Assembly (NCBI GenBank): GCA_024760905.1
Contig: CM045735.1
Span: 26,979,749 to 27,043,748, forward strand
Direction of reading: 5' to 3'
Length of the DNA stretch: 64,000 nt
Source: Plotosus lineatus
Taxonomy: Eukaryota > Chordata > Actinopteri > Siluriformes > Plotosidae
Shown here: piece by piece, positions 12,148 through 24,675 of the stretch
Numbering within the stretch: position 1 is the first letter of the stretch
Layout of the letters: each line of letters starts with the position of its first letter
Made by a program: the position numbers and the translations under genes
The notes under the pieces: model-generated
Seen by the model: only the letters and a program-made list of their open reading frames with translations
Database searches by the model: none
What the model was told of the DNA's origin: nothing

Positions 12148-12179
<32 letters not shown>

Positions 12180-14344
12180 TAAAGGATTAGCTTGATAAGA
12201 GTGAAAATTTTTGTATCCTATAAAATGAAATTTAAATAAATCACTGCCTATCCAGACCAGGGTGTTTGTTCAGATTACCTCCCTTCTATAGTAATTGTAA
12301 CACGTGCATGTAAATGGATAAACATAAATAAAAACATAACACCGATATCATGCCCACAAGGAGAGAGAAAGAATTCATCCAAGTAATGATGTTAAGTTAT
12401 GTTACATGGCTGATTCCACTGAACACACACCTAGTTGGCTACTGCAATGATGACATACCTATAAAATGAAACACTACATGGATGTCTATTAACATTAACT
12501 GGCCAACAAGATATTTCCATAAATAAGCACAATTAAGATACACATTATTTATCTGTTGATGTTTTGTGACGTTTGATAAAATAAAGCTGCTCCTAATGAA
12601 GACTGGTTTTCAATTCGAAAAGCAAACTTTTTGTAATGGCATACCTTAAACAATGAATTTGCTGCACAAATGAAAACTTCATATTTGTTATTCTCCAGGG
12701 TAACAAATATGTACACTGGCCTCAGTTTAGCTATTTAAAATCATCAGCTGTGTATACTTTTGTGAAACACAAAGTAGTGTCCACAGCTCTGATAGCCAAT
12801 CATGTGGCATTTAATAGTTTCACGACTTATAAGGGCAATAAACTACACTTGTGAGGATTGGGGTTTTTTGGTCCACAAGCACACAGAATGGTTTTTATAA
12901 GGGGTAAGCCATTCTCATGATGGTGCACTTCTGCTTCTCTAGTGCACTGGATGGGATGAGTATATGCTCGACTCTTTCTGATGCTCATATACACTCACTC
13001 ATCAAGTTCTCTTTAGAGACTTTCAAGGTGTGGAGAGTCACTGATGTTTAACTCTTGTTTCCTTTTAACAATGATGTCAGTTAACTTCCTCTTTTTTGCT
13101 GAGGACATGATTACATCACTTTTCATTCTACACTTGAGACTTCTCATGAAATTGCAGAAATGCTGAACATCCGCATCTCAAAGTAATTTTGAAAGGTAAA
13201 GTTAGGGCGAATAATGACTGCTGATTTGGGCTATTCCCTTGTTTATTAATTATACTGAAACTGATTTCTTGGAAAGTATGTTAGCAACCAGCAACTTTAG
13301 CATTTGGTAAATATACAGGGAGCACTAACTTTCCGCGGTTAATTGGGACCAAGATCCTCACGCGACCATCGAAATCTGCGAAGTAGGATCTACTCCCCGG
13401 AACCCCCCTTGACTGACGTATATGTACATGTATATGTGTATATAATATCAATAAATACATATCCTGTGCTATAAATGCTTATAATAACAATTAAACAGTA
13501 AAAGAATAACAAGATGTAAATAAAATATAAGTACACACATACATATGGCATTGCATGAGAAGAAGACGACATACATACATACATATGCGCACGTGCACAC
13601 ACAGATGCAACAATATAACTAGTTTTGATGGGAGATTTTGGGTTGTTTTTTGTTTTGTGTTAGTTTGGGGGGATTTAAAATTGGCCTTGTTTTGGTGACA
13701 TTTTCCTTAACTTTTCCCCCTATTCTTCCTTAATTTCTTTATTTTTTTTAATTCGATGAATATTTATTTATTTATTTTTTTAAAAAAATGCGATGTACTG
13801 AAGCTGCATAAATTGAAGCGCGAAGTAGCGAGGGATCCTGTACCTAGCATATGCTCATAAAACCTGTGATCAGTCTCTGATAGCACACCCAAGAGTGCTC
13901 ACCAGATGATAAGATCACATTTTATCAAATAGTTTACATAGGGCTTAGTGAGCCAGAGAATTTTCTTCTTTTTCTTCGTTTGGATTTCACTGGTTGTTGG
14001 CAACTATAGAAGTGCCAAAAGTGGAAAGATACATTATTACCACCTACTGGACTGTAGTGTTGACAGGACATTGGGCAATAAAAACACCCTAGATTCTCTA
14101 AAATAACCAGAGCATATATCATCATGTGGTGCGAGTGTGTTGTTTTGCTTGTGTGCATTTGGAGGGTGATTAAATACTATACAATTCAGGTAATATCAGG
14201 GAAGGATAACGTCAGCAAAAGAACCAGCATACTCTCCACACTAACCAAGATAGCTATAAAATTCTATCAAAAAATCTCCCAAATGGATTGCAAGACTATG
14301 GTAGCATCTGGAAATGATAGTGACTACAGACTCAATCACATCTG
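11581..14344. other. Mostly unique intron sequence
   Basis: Nearly 2.8 kb with no transposon that I recognise, apart from a (CAA)n run at about 12151-12178. No F-BAR exon was found on either strand. At 13320-13840 the phrases AATTGGGACCAAGATCCTCACGCG and GAAGCGCGAAGTAGCGAGGGATC resemble the ends of another MITE, with about 440 AT-rich bases between them. Confidence 0.5.

Positions 14345-14400
<56 letters not shown>
14345..14400. repeat. (CA)n microsatellite
   Basis: About 26 CA units ending in a CGCG step. Confidence 0.97.
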
Positions 14401-14945
14401 GCAAAGATTAAAACAGAGAAGAAATAGAGTGCGAGAGATACAGGAACAGAAGACAATGCATGATGTAAAGCACTAAATAGTTAAAAAAAAAAAAACTTTT
14501 GGTCTTGTTTAGTCTAGATACCACGAAGAAACACACATGCACACCCAAGACATATATTTCAAAATTACAGCACTCCCTTTTTTGACAAAGCCCAGAAGCA
14601 AAGGAGGGGTGGTGAAAGAGTGTGTATGTGGAGAAAAATTATGAAACCATAGAGAGGTCTCTTTTTGTTCACTTAACACCCAAGTGATTTAACCTGTCCT
14701 CATTTGAAGACTGAATACAGCTTCCTCATGGGGTATACATATATAAAGTCTCAAAGTCATAATTTTTGTGTCCATTTAAGCGGAATGTCAAATAAAGTGT
14801 TGTACATGATTTTGGTACACAGTTCAGTTATTTAAATTATTTATTACTGCCTATGAACGATGACATCTGCTGGTAAGTTGACCCAGAAGTATAAGTCGAC
14901 ATCTGGGTCATCATGCAAAAAATAGGATGTGCTGAATCAGATATT

Positions 14946-15255
14946 GGTGGCAAGGTGACATAGTGGTAACACATCCACCTAACAGCAAGAAGGTCCTGGA
15001 TTCGAGTCCCATTGCTGAGGCATTTCTGTGTGGAGTTTGCTTGTGTGGGTTTCCTCTTGATAGTCTAGTTTCCTCCTACTGTCAAAAGATATGCACAATA
15101 AGGTAAGTGGCAATTCAATATTGCCCTGGTTGTGAAAGTGAATGGTTTTCCATGTGTATGTGTTTGGGCCCAGCGATGGACGTGCAATCTTTTCATGGTG
15201 TACCCCGCCTTTACCCCGAGTTCCCTGGGCTGAGCTGCATTTCCCCAAGACCTTA
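14946..15255 (+). mobile_element. tRNA-derived SINE (V-SINE-like)
   Basis: A plus-strand SINE. The head GGCAAGGTGACATAGTGGTA holds a box A-like motif and GGATTCGAGTCCC a box B-like motif of a tRNA promoter. The body GTGTGGAGTTTGCTTGTGTG to TGTACCCCGCC is the widespread fish SINE body. It sits directly left of the second gypsy relic. Confidence 0.8.
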
Positions 15256-15720
15256 ATAAAGGGGAAAGCGCTCTGGTCCGTGTTGTTGGAGGACTTTGAC
15301 TTTGGAGGCTCTAACTCTCTCTCCCTCTCTCCACACTGCAGGCTCCGACAGAGGGGCGTGGCTGACACACACGGGCGGATCGCAATGCGTACACCTGATC
15401 CTACTCACCAATCTACCGTGCTATAAAGTCTCCGCGCTCATCTCGGTGCTAGAAGATTGTTCCTCGCTTCACATCTCTGTTTCCCTGTGATTTCTCTGGT
15501 TCCTGGTTCCTGGTTCCAGCTCTGCATTCGACCAGTTACCCACGCCTTAGTTCCCAGTGCTTAGTGTTGGTTGTGTTTTCCCCCTTCGTTTCCAAGAGTT
15601 ACCGTGCGTGCATCCTGTTTGAGTCCTTCTCTGTTAAAGTAATAAACCAGCTCTGTGTCATCTCACACGGTCTTCTGGGTCCAGCTGAAAGTCATTCCGT
15701 CACAGAATCTTCTAGCCAAC

Positions 15721-16163
15721 ATGGACCCAGCGGAGACCAAGCCGTGCAGGCAGGCGTTGTCCAGCCAGGGACTCCTGTTGGGCCAGCACGACTCCATGCT
15801 GCACCGGGTTTTGGACAGCCTGCTCACCACATGCCGAGAGCCGCTCATTCAGGCACGATCGACACATGTGCTCAGTTCCTCCACAAGTGCGAGCTTGTCT
15901 TCAGTCAGCAGCCGTTCACCGACACCGTGGGCCAAGCCAAGACCGCATTTGTGATGAGCCTGCTCACGGCTCAAGCCTCATCTTGGGCACTAGCAGACAT
16001 CACCCATACCCTAGCATTTGTAAAAGATTTGACCGACAAACTCAAGGACGAGCTAGCTGCACGGGATGAGCCCGCTACGCTCGAGGACCTGATTGCACTC
16101 ACTATCCACTTGGACTATAGACTGAGAGAGAGGGAGGGAAAGATCCCGGGAAGAGTGGGATAG
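15721..16163 (+). pseudogene. gag-like frames of gypsy copy 2
   Basis: An ATG at 15721 opens MDPAETKPCRQALSSQGLLL, the consensus-like start of sushi gag. The frame shifts near 15850, and the capsid part continues in another frame (LVFSQQPFTDTVGQAKTAFV). Compared with copy 1, about 200 bases of the middle capsid are deleted: sequence jumps from SSWALADITHT to LTDKLKDELAARDEPATLED. A basic end (RLREREGK) precedes the break. Confidence 0.85.
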
Positions 16164-16299
16164 TCACGTTGCCAGGTCTCCGAGCTTTTCCACGATGTGA
16201 AACACCGCTCCTCCCAGCTCATCCCCAACCCCCTCGGTCGCCTTCTCACCGTCCCGTGGTGACCACAATGAGCCCATGCAGCTTGCCCAAACCAAGTTG

Positions 16300-16620
16300 A
16301 CCCCGGAAGAAAGACAACGCCGACTAAACAACCGCCTCTGCATTTACTGCGCCGAGAGGGGGGATTACCTCACCCATTGTCCAGCAGTGCCCAGACAGCC
16401 AGCAGGCAGGAAGGCGGAGGTGAGCCGAGCCTTCTCTCCACCCCGGAAGCGCATCCAGATCAAGGGCAACCTACACCTCGCACAACGGACACACCCTGTT
16501 CACGTGTTCATTGACTCAGGTGCCAATGACAACTTTATCGACACAGAGCTGGTGAGGCTCCTTCGGCTCCCAGTGCACGATCTTGCAAACCCTAAAGCGG
16601 TAGTAGCCATCGACGGTTGA
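16300..16620 (+). pseudogene. zinc knuckle and protease region, gypsy copy 2
   Basis: One open stretch holds a zinc-knuckle relic, CIYCAERGDYLTHC, in which the histidine ligand is replaced by Asp, and a retropepsin-like VFIDSGAND motif near 16504-16533. The frame ends at a TGA after AVVAIDG at 16618-16620, in the same place as the stop in copy 1 (2409-2411). The shared stop suggests that the two copies come from an already defective parent, or that it is a family feature. Confidence 0.83.
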
Positions 16621-16899
16621 CTCATTGATTGTGTTATGCAAAAGACGGAACCCGTCAAGCTCACTCTATCGGGTAAGCACCATGAGTACGTAGAACTGTT
16701 CGTCATTTTGGCCCCGGTCACTCCCATGGTGTTGGGGTGTCCGTGGTAATGAGCCCATAATCCTCATATCAACTGCCACCCTGGAATCACAGCTGGAGTG
16801 ATTATTGCCACTATCCCTACCTGCTAGCCGTTGTTCCTTCCCAAGGTTCCCAAACCCCTGTTCCGCTGGAGAATATCGACCTGAATAGTATCCCCAGCG

Positions 16900-17830
16900 C
16901 ATATCATGATTTATAAGAGGTTTTCAATAAGTACAGACCCCTTTTGCTGCCACCACACCGCCTATATGACTGCGCGATAGATTTGCTTCTCGGATTCACA
17001 CTCCCCACAAAAAGATTACATAACCTATCAAAACCCAAGAAGGAGGCTATGGAACAATGCATCATGGACTCGCTGGCGGCATGCCTTATCTGTCCTTCCT
17101 CATCGCCGGTAGGTGCAGGGTTCTTCTTTGTGAAAAAAAAAAAAGGACAAGACCTTGAGACCCTGCATCGACTATACAAGACTTAACAGCATCACCATTA
17201 AGAACAAGTATCCCCTTCCTCTCATTAGCTTGGCATTTACCCCCCTGCACGACGCCACTATCTTCACTAAATAGGACTTGAGGAACGCGTACCACTTAGT
17301 TCGAATTCGGGAGGGGGACGAATGGAAGACTGCCTTTAACATGCACATGGGGCACTTTGAATACCTGCTGATGCCTTTCGGGTTGACAACACACCTGCAG
17401 TTTTTCAAGCATTAACGCCCCTGCGGTTTTTCATGCACTCATCAACGACGTACTCAGAGACATGTTGAACCGTGTCTTCTTTGTGTATCTTGACGACATC
17501 CTGATCTTCTCGAGGACTCACGACGAACATGTGAGAACGGTTCTTCACCAACTGCTAGAGAGCTGTATGTCAAGCTGTACGTCAAGGCAGAGAAGTGCGA
17601 TTTTCATGACTCCACAGTGTCTTTCCTGGGGTATATCGTGAAGAAGGGGCAAATAAAATCCGGAGGCTCTGAAGAAGGTGAAAGCGGTGGCAGAGTGGCC
17701 AGTTTCGACAACACGCAACAAACTACAGAGGTTCCTGGGGTTTGCGAACTTCTACAGAAAGTTCATCCGGGACTAGAGCCACCTGGCAGCCCCCCCTCAC
17801 ACAGCGTCACCCTTCCAATGGTCCCCTAGT
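16900..17830 (+). pseudogene. Reverse transcriptase fragments, gypsy copy 2
   Basis: The fingers region is seen at 16944-17180 ([20 protein letters not shown]) and breaks in an A-run near 17140. The palm follows, with YLDD at about 17488-17499 ([18 protein letters not shown]). A small tandem duplication at about 17391-17445 repeats the CCTGC(A/G)GTTTTTCA(A/T)GCA stretch. The thumb lies near 17617-17820, shifted in frame. The active-site Asp pair is retained, but the gene is broken. Confidence 0.85.
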
Positions 17831-17831
17831 G

Positions 17832-18395
17832 CAGGGGTGCCCAACCTTTTTATCACCGTGAATTGTTTATTTATATAAATATTATTATTATTATTATTAT
17901 TATTGTTGTTATTATTATTATTATTAACAACAACAACAACAAAACCACAACAACAACAATAACAACAATAATAATAATAATAATAATAAGCACTCCATGA
18001 ATGTTACTTTCAACAGCCCGAAATAAAGTTGGTTGGGAAGTAGAGCTTGAACTTTTCTAAAAAAACAAAAACAAAAACAAAAACAAAAAAACACAGGTGA
18101 TCCTGCACCAGCTGGGAGAATGAAGGCTCAGGCTCAGTCTCACCCAAAATTCCCACTATAGTTTTAAACATGTCCAACTCACCTCTGTTCATGTGCTGTC
18201 CCCTTGTGAGTTACATTTTAGCATGTAATGCTGACATGTAACTGAGAGAATCCGGTCATTTTTCAAAATAAAAGATTTTTCAAAAATAAAGATCATTCAG
18301 ACTCAGATAATAAATAAAATGGAAATAATTAATTATTTCTTCTGCGGACCGATACCAATTGAGCCGCGGAACGGACCGGTGGTTAGGGACCCCTG
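17832..18395. mobile_element. hAT-type MITE inside gypsy copy 2
   Basis: A 564-base element. It starts CAGGGGTGCCCAACCTTTTT and ends GGTTAGGGACCCCTG, ends that are inverted and typical of hAT MITEs. The flanking 8-mers CCCTAGTG (17824-17831) and CCCAAGTG (18396-18403) match at seven of eight positions, as expected of a hAT target duplication. The same site in copy 1 (near 3612) is uninterrupted. The inside holds (ATT)n/(CAA)n and an A-rich run, and no gene. Confidence 0.92.
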
Positions 18396-18850
18396 CCCAA
18401 GTGCACAAACAGCTTTCAACCGGTTGAAAACCAGGTTCACCAACGTACCCGTTCTGATCCACCCAGACCCCATACTGCAGTTCTTGGTGGAGGTGGACAC
18501 CTCAGATTCAGGAGTGGGGCTGTCTTCGCCCAGCGCTCCTCTGGGGATCATAAATTACACCCATGCGCATTCTTCTCCCATCGCCTGTTCCCAGCAGAAC
18601 GAAACTGTGACGCAGTGAACTGTGAGCTGCTGGCAATGGTCCTGGCACTCCAAGTGTGGCGGCACTGGCTGGAAAGGGGCAGTCCATCCGTTCATTGTCT
18701 GGACAGACCACAAGAATCTGTCATACCTCCATTAAGCAAAGAGATTGAACTCCCGGCAAGCACGATGGTCCCTCTACCTGGGGAGGTTCAACTTTACTCT
18801 CACCTACCTCCCTGGGTCACAAAATACTAAACCAGACACTCTCTCTCTCT
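18396..18850 (+). pseudogene. RNase H fragment, gypsy copy 2
   Basis: After the hAT insertion the pol sequence resumes with [20 protein letters not shown] and [15 protein letters not shown], the RNase H start with its conserved Asp. It continues in shifted frames to the [12 protein letters not shown] motif near 18810-18840, which ends RNase H in this family. Confidence 0.82.
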
Positions 18851-18869
18851 CGGCAGTACTCCCCAGGGG

Positions 18870-20200
18870 AAGACACCGCTATGAAAACCATCCTGCCTGC
18901 CTCCTGTGTGCTCGGGGATGCCCGGTGGGAGGTAGAGTGCCTGGTCCAGGATGCCCAGCAAGGGGAATCAGAGCCCGAAGGTTGTCCCCGGGAACGGTTA
19001 TATGTTCCTCCGCTGGCCAGAACTCCAGTGGGAACATGCGTCCAAATTGGCCTGCCACCCTGGAGTCCACTGAACCCTTTACCTCCTCCGACAACATTTC
19101 TGGTGGCCAACCATAACAGCCGACACCAGAGAGTTCATCGGAACTTGGGCCATCTGTGCCCGAAGCAAGTCTTCCCACCATGCACCCGCGGGACTCCTCC
19201 AACCCTCGCCCATACCTCATCGCCTCACTTCCTCACTGCGTTACCTCCGTCCGAAGGAAACACTGTCCTGAACGTAGTGGACCGCTTCTCCAAGGTGGTC
19301 TATTTCGTCTCCCTACCCAAGCTCCCCTCGGCTATGGAGAGAGCTGGCCTGCTGGTCCAACACGTGTTCCGCCTCTGTGGAATCCCCCAGGACATTGTTC
19401 CGGCTCGAGGCTCCCAGTTCGTGTGCCGGCTATGGAAGGTGTTTTGTGACACCCTGGGAGATTCCCCTCGGCTATGGAGAGAACTGGCCTGCTGGTCCAA
19501 CACGTGTTATGCCTCCGTGGAATCCCCCAGGACATCGTTTCGGCTCGAGGCTCCCAGTTCGCGTGCAGGCTATGGAAGGTGTTTTGTGACACCCTGGGAG
19601 TTTCCAGCAGCCTGTCCTCCGGCTACCACCTCCAATCCAACAGGCAAGCGGAGCAGATGAATCAGAGCCTGAAATCCTCCCTGAGCTGCGTTGCCTCCCA
19701 CCTCCCGCCTCCCAGCCTCCTGGTCCACACATCTCCCTTGGATCAAGTACTCCCATGACTCCATGATCTGCACCACCACAGGTATGTCTCGCTTTATGGT
19801 GATCAACGGGTTCCAAACTCCCCTATTCCCCAGTCAGAAGATCAAAGTGGCTGTCCCATTTGTCCAGGTACACTTCCACAGAGCATGCCGGGTCTGGCAG
19901 GAAGCTCGTGCCGCCCTGGATAAATCAGTTGCCCAGTTGCCCGGAATCACTGGCTCACCAATTGCCACCAGACACCTGCGTTGGCCTACACAGTCGGGCA
20001 ACAGGTTTGGCTCTCCTCCAGAGACCTGTTCCTTCAAGCCGATTCCAAAAAGATGGCTCCTAAATACATCGGACCTTTTACCATCGAGCGCATCATAAGC
20101 CCCAGTGCTGTACGACTGAAGCTCCTAGCCACGCTCAAAGTGCACCCAGTGTTCCACGTATCCCTGGTGAAGTCCGTGGTAGAAAGCCCCCTTCATTCCC
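18870..20200 (+). pseudogene. Integrase region, gypsy copy 2
   Basis: The core motif NVVDRFSKVVYFVSLPKLPS lies near 19275-19330, with the first catalytic Asp of a retroviral-type integrase. LVQHVFRLCGIPQDIV follows, and then a 140-base tandem duplication (19323-19462 and 19463-19602) shifts the frame. Downstream are SLSSGYHLQSN, WSTHLPWIKYSHDS and the C-terminal [20 protein letters not shown] to [11 protein letters not shown]. The end matches the place where full-length family members have their last domain. Confidence 0.85.
19323..19602. repeat. 140-bp tandem duplication in integrase
   Basis: Two copies offset by exactly 140 bases, both beginning TCCCCTCGGCTATGGAGAGA and both ending in TGACACCCTGGGAG plus two bases. 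They differ at a handful of positions. As 140 is not a multiple of three, the duplication destroys the frame. Confidence 0.95.
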
Positions 20201-20224
20201 CTAAAAATGTTTTAGTTATATTTT

Positions 20225-21026
<802 letters not shown>

Positions 21027-21281
21027 TTAAAATTTTATATGACATTTTTGTTCACAATATTTGCCACAATAAATCCTGGTCTGAGAAACTGGGAATCTTG
21101 AGTTAAAGTATTTGCTGTGAACACCACAAAGACATTGCAGCTGTAATACCTGCTAGCTCTGTGCGATCGAGAATGCATTATGTGCATGGCTTGTACAATG
21201 ACTAGTATGGTAATGGTATGTATTAAACTGTTTTGTTGCCTGACAGTTCTGGAGTAATTAAGCCCAGGCTACTGCAACTAT

Positions 21282-21595
21282 GTGGGGCCAGCGGCGTAGT
21301 GGTTACTGTGCTGGGCTCATGATCGGGAAGTTGTGTGTGTTCGAATCACAGTTCCATGGGCACCCATGGGCAAGGTCTTAACCACAAGTGTGCCTCTGTT
21401 CACCCAACAGTATAAATGGGTACCAGTAAAAATATACTGGGAAGGTAACCTGCAATGGACTAATGTCCGATCTTGGAGAAGTTCAGCTCATAGTCGCTTC
21501 ATGCGATAAAAAACGGAAACAAGCACCGGCCTGATGAGCCACTGGGGTGTAAAAAGCCCAACTGACTTTACCTTACCTTTACCTACTGCTACTAT
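21282..21595 (+). mobile_element. tRNA-derived SINE, same family as 9303-9740
   Basis: The head GGGGCCAGCGGCGTAGTGGT carries a box A-like motif, and GTTCGAATCACAG is box B-like. The body holds GGCAAGGTCTTAACCACAAG and GTACCAGTAAAAATATACTG, and the tail CTTTACCTTACCTTTACCT. One copy of the tail region only, unlike 9303-9740. Confidence 0.85.
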
Positions 21596-21848
21596 ACCCT
21601 GTGATATATTGGCATCCCAGCTTAGTTGTACTGCCACCCAATGGTGGCTCATTCATAATACAGGATGGGCAGGTAAATCAGCCCTCATTCATAACCACAT
21701 ACATTTTCTGAAGAAAAGAGCATAAATTCATGTTTTTGTGATGTTAAAACATGTGACGAAATAAAAAATAAAAAATAAAGAAATTTTAGAAAAAAATTCA
21801 AATTTTAATATGGCCTGCAGAATGTAAAATTCAACTGAAAAACAACTA

Positions 21849-22830
21849 CCGTATTTTACAGCCTATAAGTCGCACTATTTTTCACATTTTGGCTGAAGGT
21901 GCGACTTATACTCTAGAGCGACTTGTATGTGAAATTATTAGATATAGTTCTGTTCATCATAATAATAAGACATCATTTCACATGTTTGTTATTTTTACAC
22001 TCACAACCACAACAGAGCACTCTAAGCTTGGGTACCAGTACCTGCTAATCCACCACTGAAGAAATGGCCCCAAAAAGAAAATCATATACAAGCTACAAGT
22101 AGCGAAATATGCAGCAGAAAATGGTAATCGAGCACCAGAAAGAAAGTTTGGAGTGAAAGAGAAACTTGTGAGGGCCTAGAGAAAAGTGGAGACTACTATT
22201 ACTGCAATGAAGAAGAAGAAAAAAAGCTAATCACGGGCTAAAAGCTAGATGGTCACAGTTAGAGGAACGAGCTCGCACATGGGTTCTTGAGCAACGTTGC
22301 AGGGAAAGGCTTGTCAACAGTGCAGTTGCATCTCCATGTCCAGGTAGTGAAATCATCAGTATCTAATTCTGTTAGTCATAATAATAGCGAACGTAATTTG
22401 CAATTTTCCATGTTTATTTTTACACTCACAACCGCAACAAGAGAGCAGAAAAGTGGAGATTATTATTACTGCAATGAAGAAACCAAAAAAAAAAATTGTC
22501 GACTAAAAGCTAATCCCAGGATGAAAGCTAGATGGTCAATGTTAGAGGAACCAGTTTGCACATGGGGCTTGAGCAATGTACCTTCAGGAGAGGCTTGTCA
22601 ACAGTGCAGTTGATATAGTTTTTTTCATCTTCTTCTTCTTCTTTTTTGCTGTGCAGTGTTGTCTTTGCAGCAGGCATACATTTTGTTATTATGACCAAAA
22701 GAGTTCCACCTTTGTGTTATATTATGGCATTTTCCTATTTTTGGTGGATGGAGTAGGTTGCTGCATTTTTTTAGCTGGGCTTACATGTTTTTATTTCGAT
22801 TTTTTATTTTTCTGTAAATAAAAAATGCAT
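21849..22830 (+). mobile_element. Pogo-like element relic with transposase start
   Basis: The left end CCGTATTTTACAGCCTATAA and the following CGCAC step are the end of a common fish element of the pogo group. An ATG at 22063 opens MAPKRKSYTSYKLQVAKYAA, and the following sequence (ENGNRAPERKFGVKEKLVRA) is a pogo-type helix-turn-helix, stopping at a TAG. Later codons (ARWSQLEER-like) match the second DNA-binding helix. About 270 bases are duplicated inside (roughly 22010-22330 and 22425-22620). No right terminal repeat was found. Confidence 0.72.
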
Positions 22831-23135
22831 GATAGTTTGACACATGTAGAACATAACCTGTACTTGGTAGAAATGGGTAAGCCATATCCTAAAAGACAGA
22901 AAAGCAGATTTGAAACTTAAAGGTCGACGCAGTTATTCCCAAAACAACAGGAAAAAGTGTGGCAGTGGATGGAGTGAGCTGCAACCACCTTCATTTCCTC
23001 CAAATTCATGGCTGAAGTGCTCTTGAGCAAGACTGCTGACCCCTAATTGCCCTTCAGGCACCTCCAATTTGTGTGTCTGCTAACTTTGGATGGGTTAAAT
23101 ACAGAGGCAATAATTTCCTTTGTGGTATTAATACA

Positions 23136-23136
<1 letters not shown>
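22831..23136. other. Unassigned intron sequence
   Basis: No gene or clear repeat. AGTGGATGGAGTGAGCTGCA to CTGACCCCTAATTGCCC looks like a SINE scrap. Confidence 0.35.

Positions 23137-23193
<57 letters not shown>
23137..23193. repeat. (TA)n microsatellite
   Basis: About 28 TA units immediately left of a Tigger-like MITE. Confidence 0.97.
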
Positions 23194-23196
<3 letters not shown>

Positions 23197-23208
23197 AAAA
23201 TCCCAATA

Positions 23209-23513
23209 CAGTCAGCCCCCTACTTACGAAATTAATCCGTTCCAGAGCCTTTTTCGTAACACGGGGATTTCATCAGTAGGGGTCGCATTTTACATGCCTA
23301 ATTCATTCCAAGGCTCCAGTCTGTGGACTGGATAAAGCCGATAAACCCCATAAACCCTTTAAAAATGATAAAAGTACACCAATTTTGTCTGAAATATGTG
23401 TTAAAAGTAAAAGAAAATTATTTATTAAACCATTTAAACATGTTATTAACATATTAAATCATTTTATTAACATATTTATTAATTAAACCTACTTATTATT
23501 AAACATTTTATAT

Positions 23514-23565
<52 letters not shown>

Positions 23566-24013
23566 TATCTCTCTCTCTCTCTCTCTCACTCTCTCTCGCG
23601 CGCTCTCTCTCTCTCTCTCGCTGCGGGCCACGCCCACAAGGAATTCAAAGCGCATTCTCTGCTTGACAGGGAGGTCCAAACTCAACTTTAACTTGATTCC
23701 TTGAGGGATCGGAATTCCAGATGAGCTCAAATGTGCCCACATTTATTAAACATTTACTGAATTAAACAACTTAAAAAACTAAACTTAAAACTAAAGAGTG
23801 AAGCTTCCTTCTGTCTCTATCTGGGAGGCCAGCGGGAGTGGTGTTGAGAGACAGCCAGTGAGTGAGCAACTCATGAGTCGTGTGAAATTGTGATTGGCAC
23901 GTTTGAATTTTGAAATTCTTTTAATAAGAAGGGGTTGTTTTCGTATCTCGGGGACGGAAACTTAGGAAAATGATCTTCGTAACCCGGGGATTTCGTAAGT
24001 AAGGGGCCGACTG
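23209..24013. mobile_element. Tigger-like MITE, family A, copy 1
   Basis: An 805-base element. The left end CAGTCAGCCCCCTACTTACG and the right end (AAGTAAGGGGCCGACTG) are inverted repeats, flanked by TA on both sides. It has CA and CT runs inside and the body phrase GCATTCTCTGCTTGACAG. No open frame. It belongs to the group of six related copies listed below. Confidence 0.9.
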
Positions 24014-24015
24014 TA

Positions 24016-24218
24016 TGTGTAAAAAAGTAAAAGAAAATTATTTATTAAACCATTTAAACATTTTATTAACATATTAAACCATTTCATTAACATATTTATT
24101 AATGAAACCATTATTAAACATTTTTATTTTCGCACATAAGCACACACACACACACACACACACATCACACACACACACACACGCACAAACAAACACACAC
24201 ATGCACACACATACAATA

Positions 24219-24280
<62 letters not shown>

Positions 24281-24601
24281 ACACATGGCACGCTCCGCTG
24301 AATGTGGGCTCCACCCACACGCAGGACGCCAAAGCATTTTAAGACGAAGAATTCAAAGCGCATCCCCTGCTTGACAGATCGGAGGTCCAAACTCAACTTT
24401 AACTTGATTCCTTGAGGGATCGGAGGTCCAGATGAGCCGCATTTTGCTCACATTCGGCGGAGCGCGCCACATTTATTAAACATTTACTGAATTAAACAAT
24501 TTAAAAACTGAAAAATAAGCTGCAATGTGCTCTCTCTAAAGAGAATTAAGCCTCCTTTCATCTCTGACTGACTCTGTAGGCAGTCTCTCTCTCTCTCTTA
24601 C

Positions 24602-24675
<74 letters not shown>

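Larger units (their letters stand above)
15262..20215 (+). mobile_element. Ty3/gypsy (sushi-like) retrotransposon relic, copy 2
   Basis: The same family as 940-4415 but longer. An LTR-like region (15262-15710, TATA-like CTATAAAGTC near 15422, AATAAACC near 15642) is followed by gag, zinc knuckle, protease, RT, RNase H and a full-length but broken integrase ending near 20200 with [14 protein letters not shown], the family's terminal motif. There is no 3' LTR. A hAT MITE (17832-18395) splits RT from RNase H. A 140-base tandem duplication breaks the integrase. Multiple stops make it inactive. Confidence 0.92.

Noticed and set aside
18879..19816. Minus-strand frames of more than 80 codons across gypsy integrase
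   Set aside because: GC-rich shadows of the plus-strand integrase region; no known motif is present in them.
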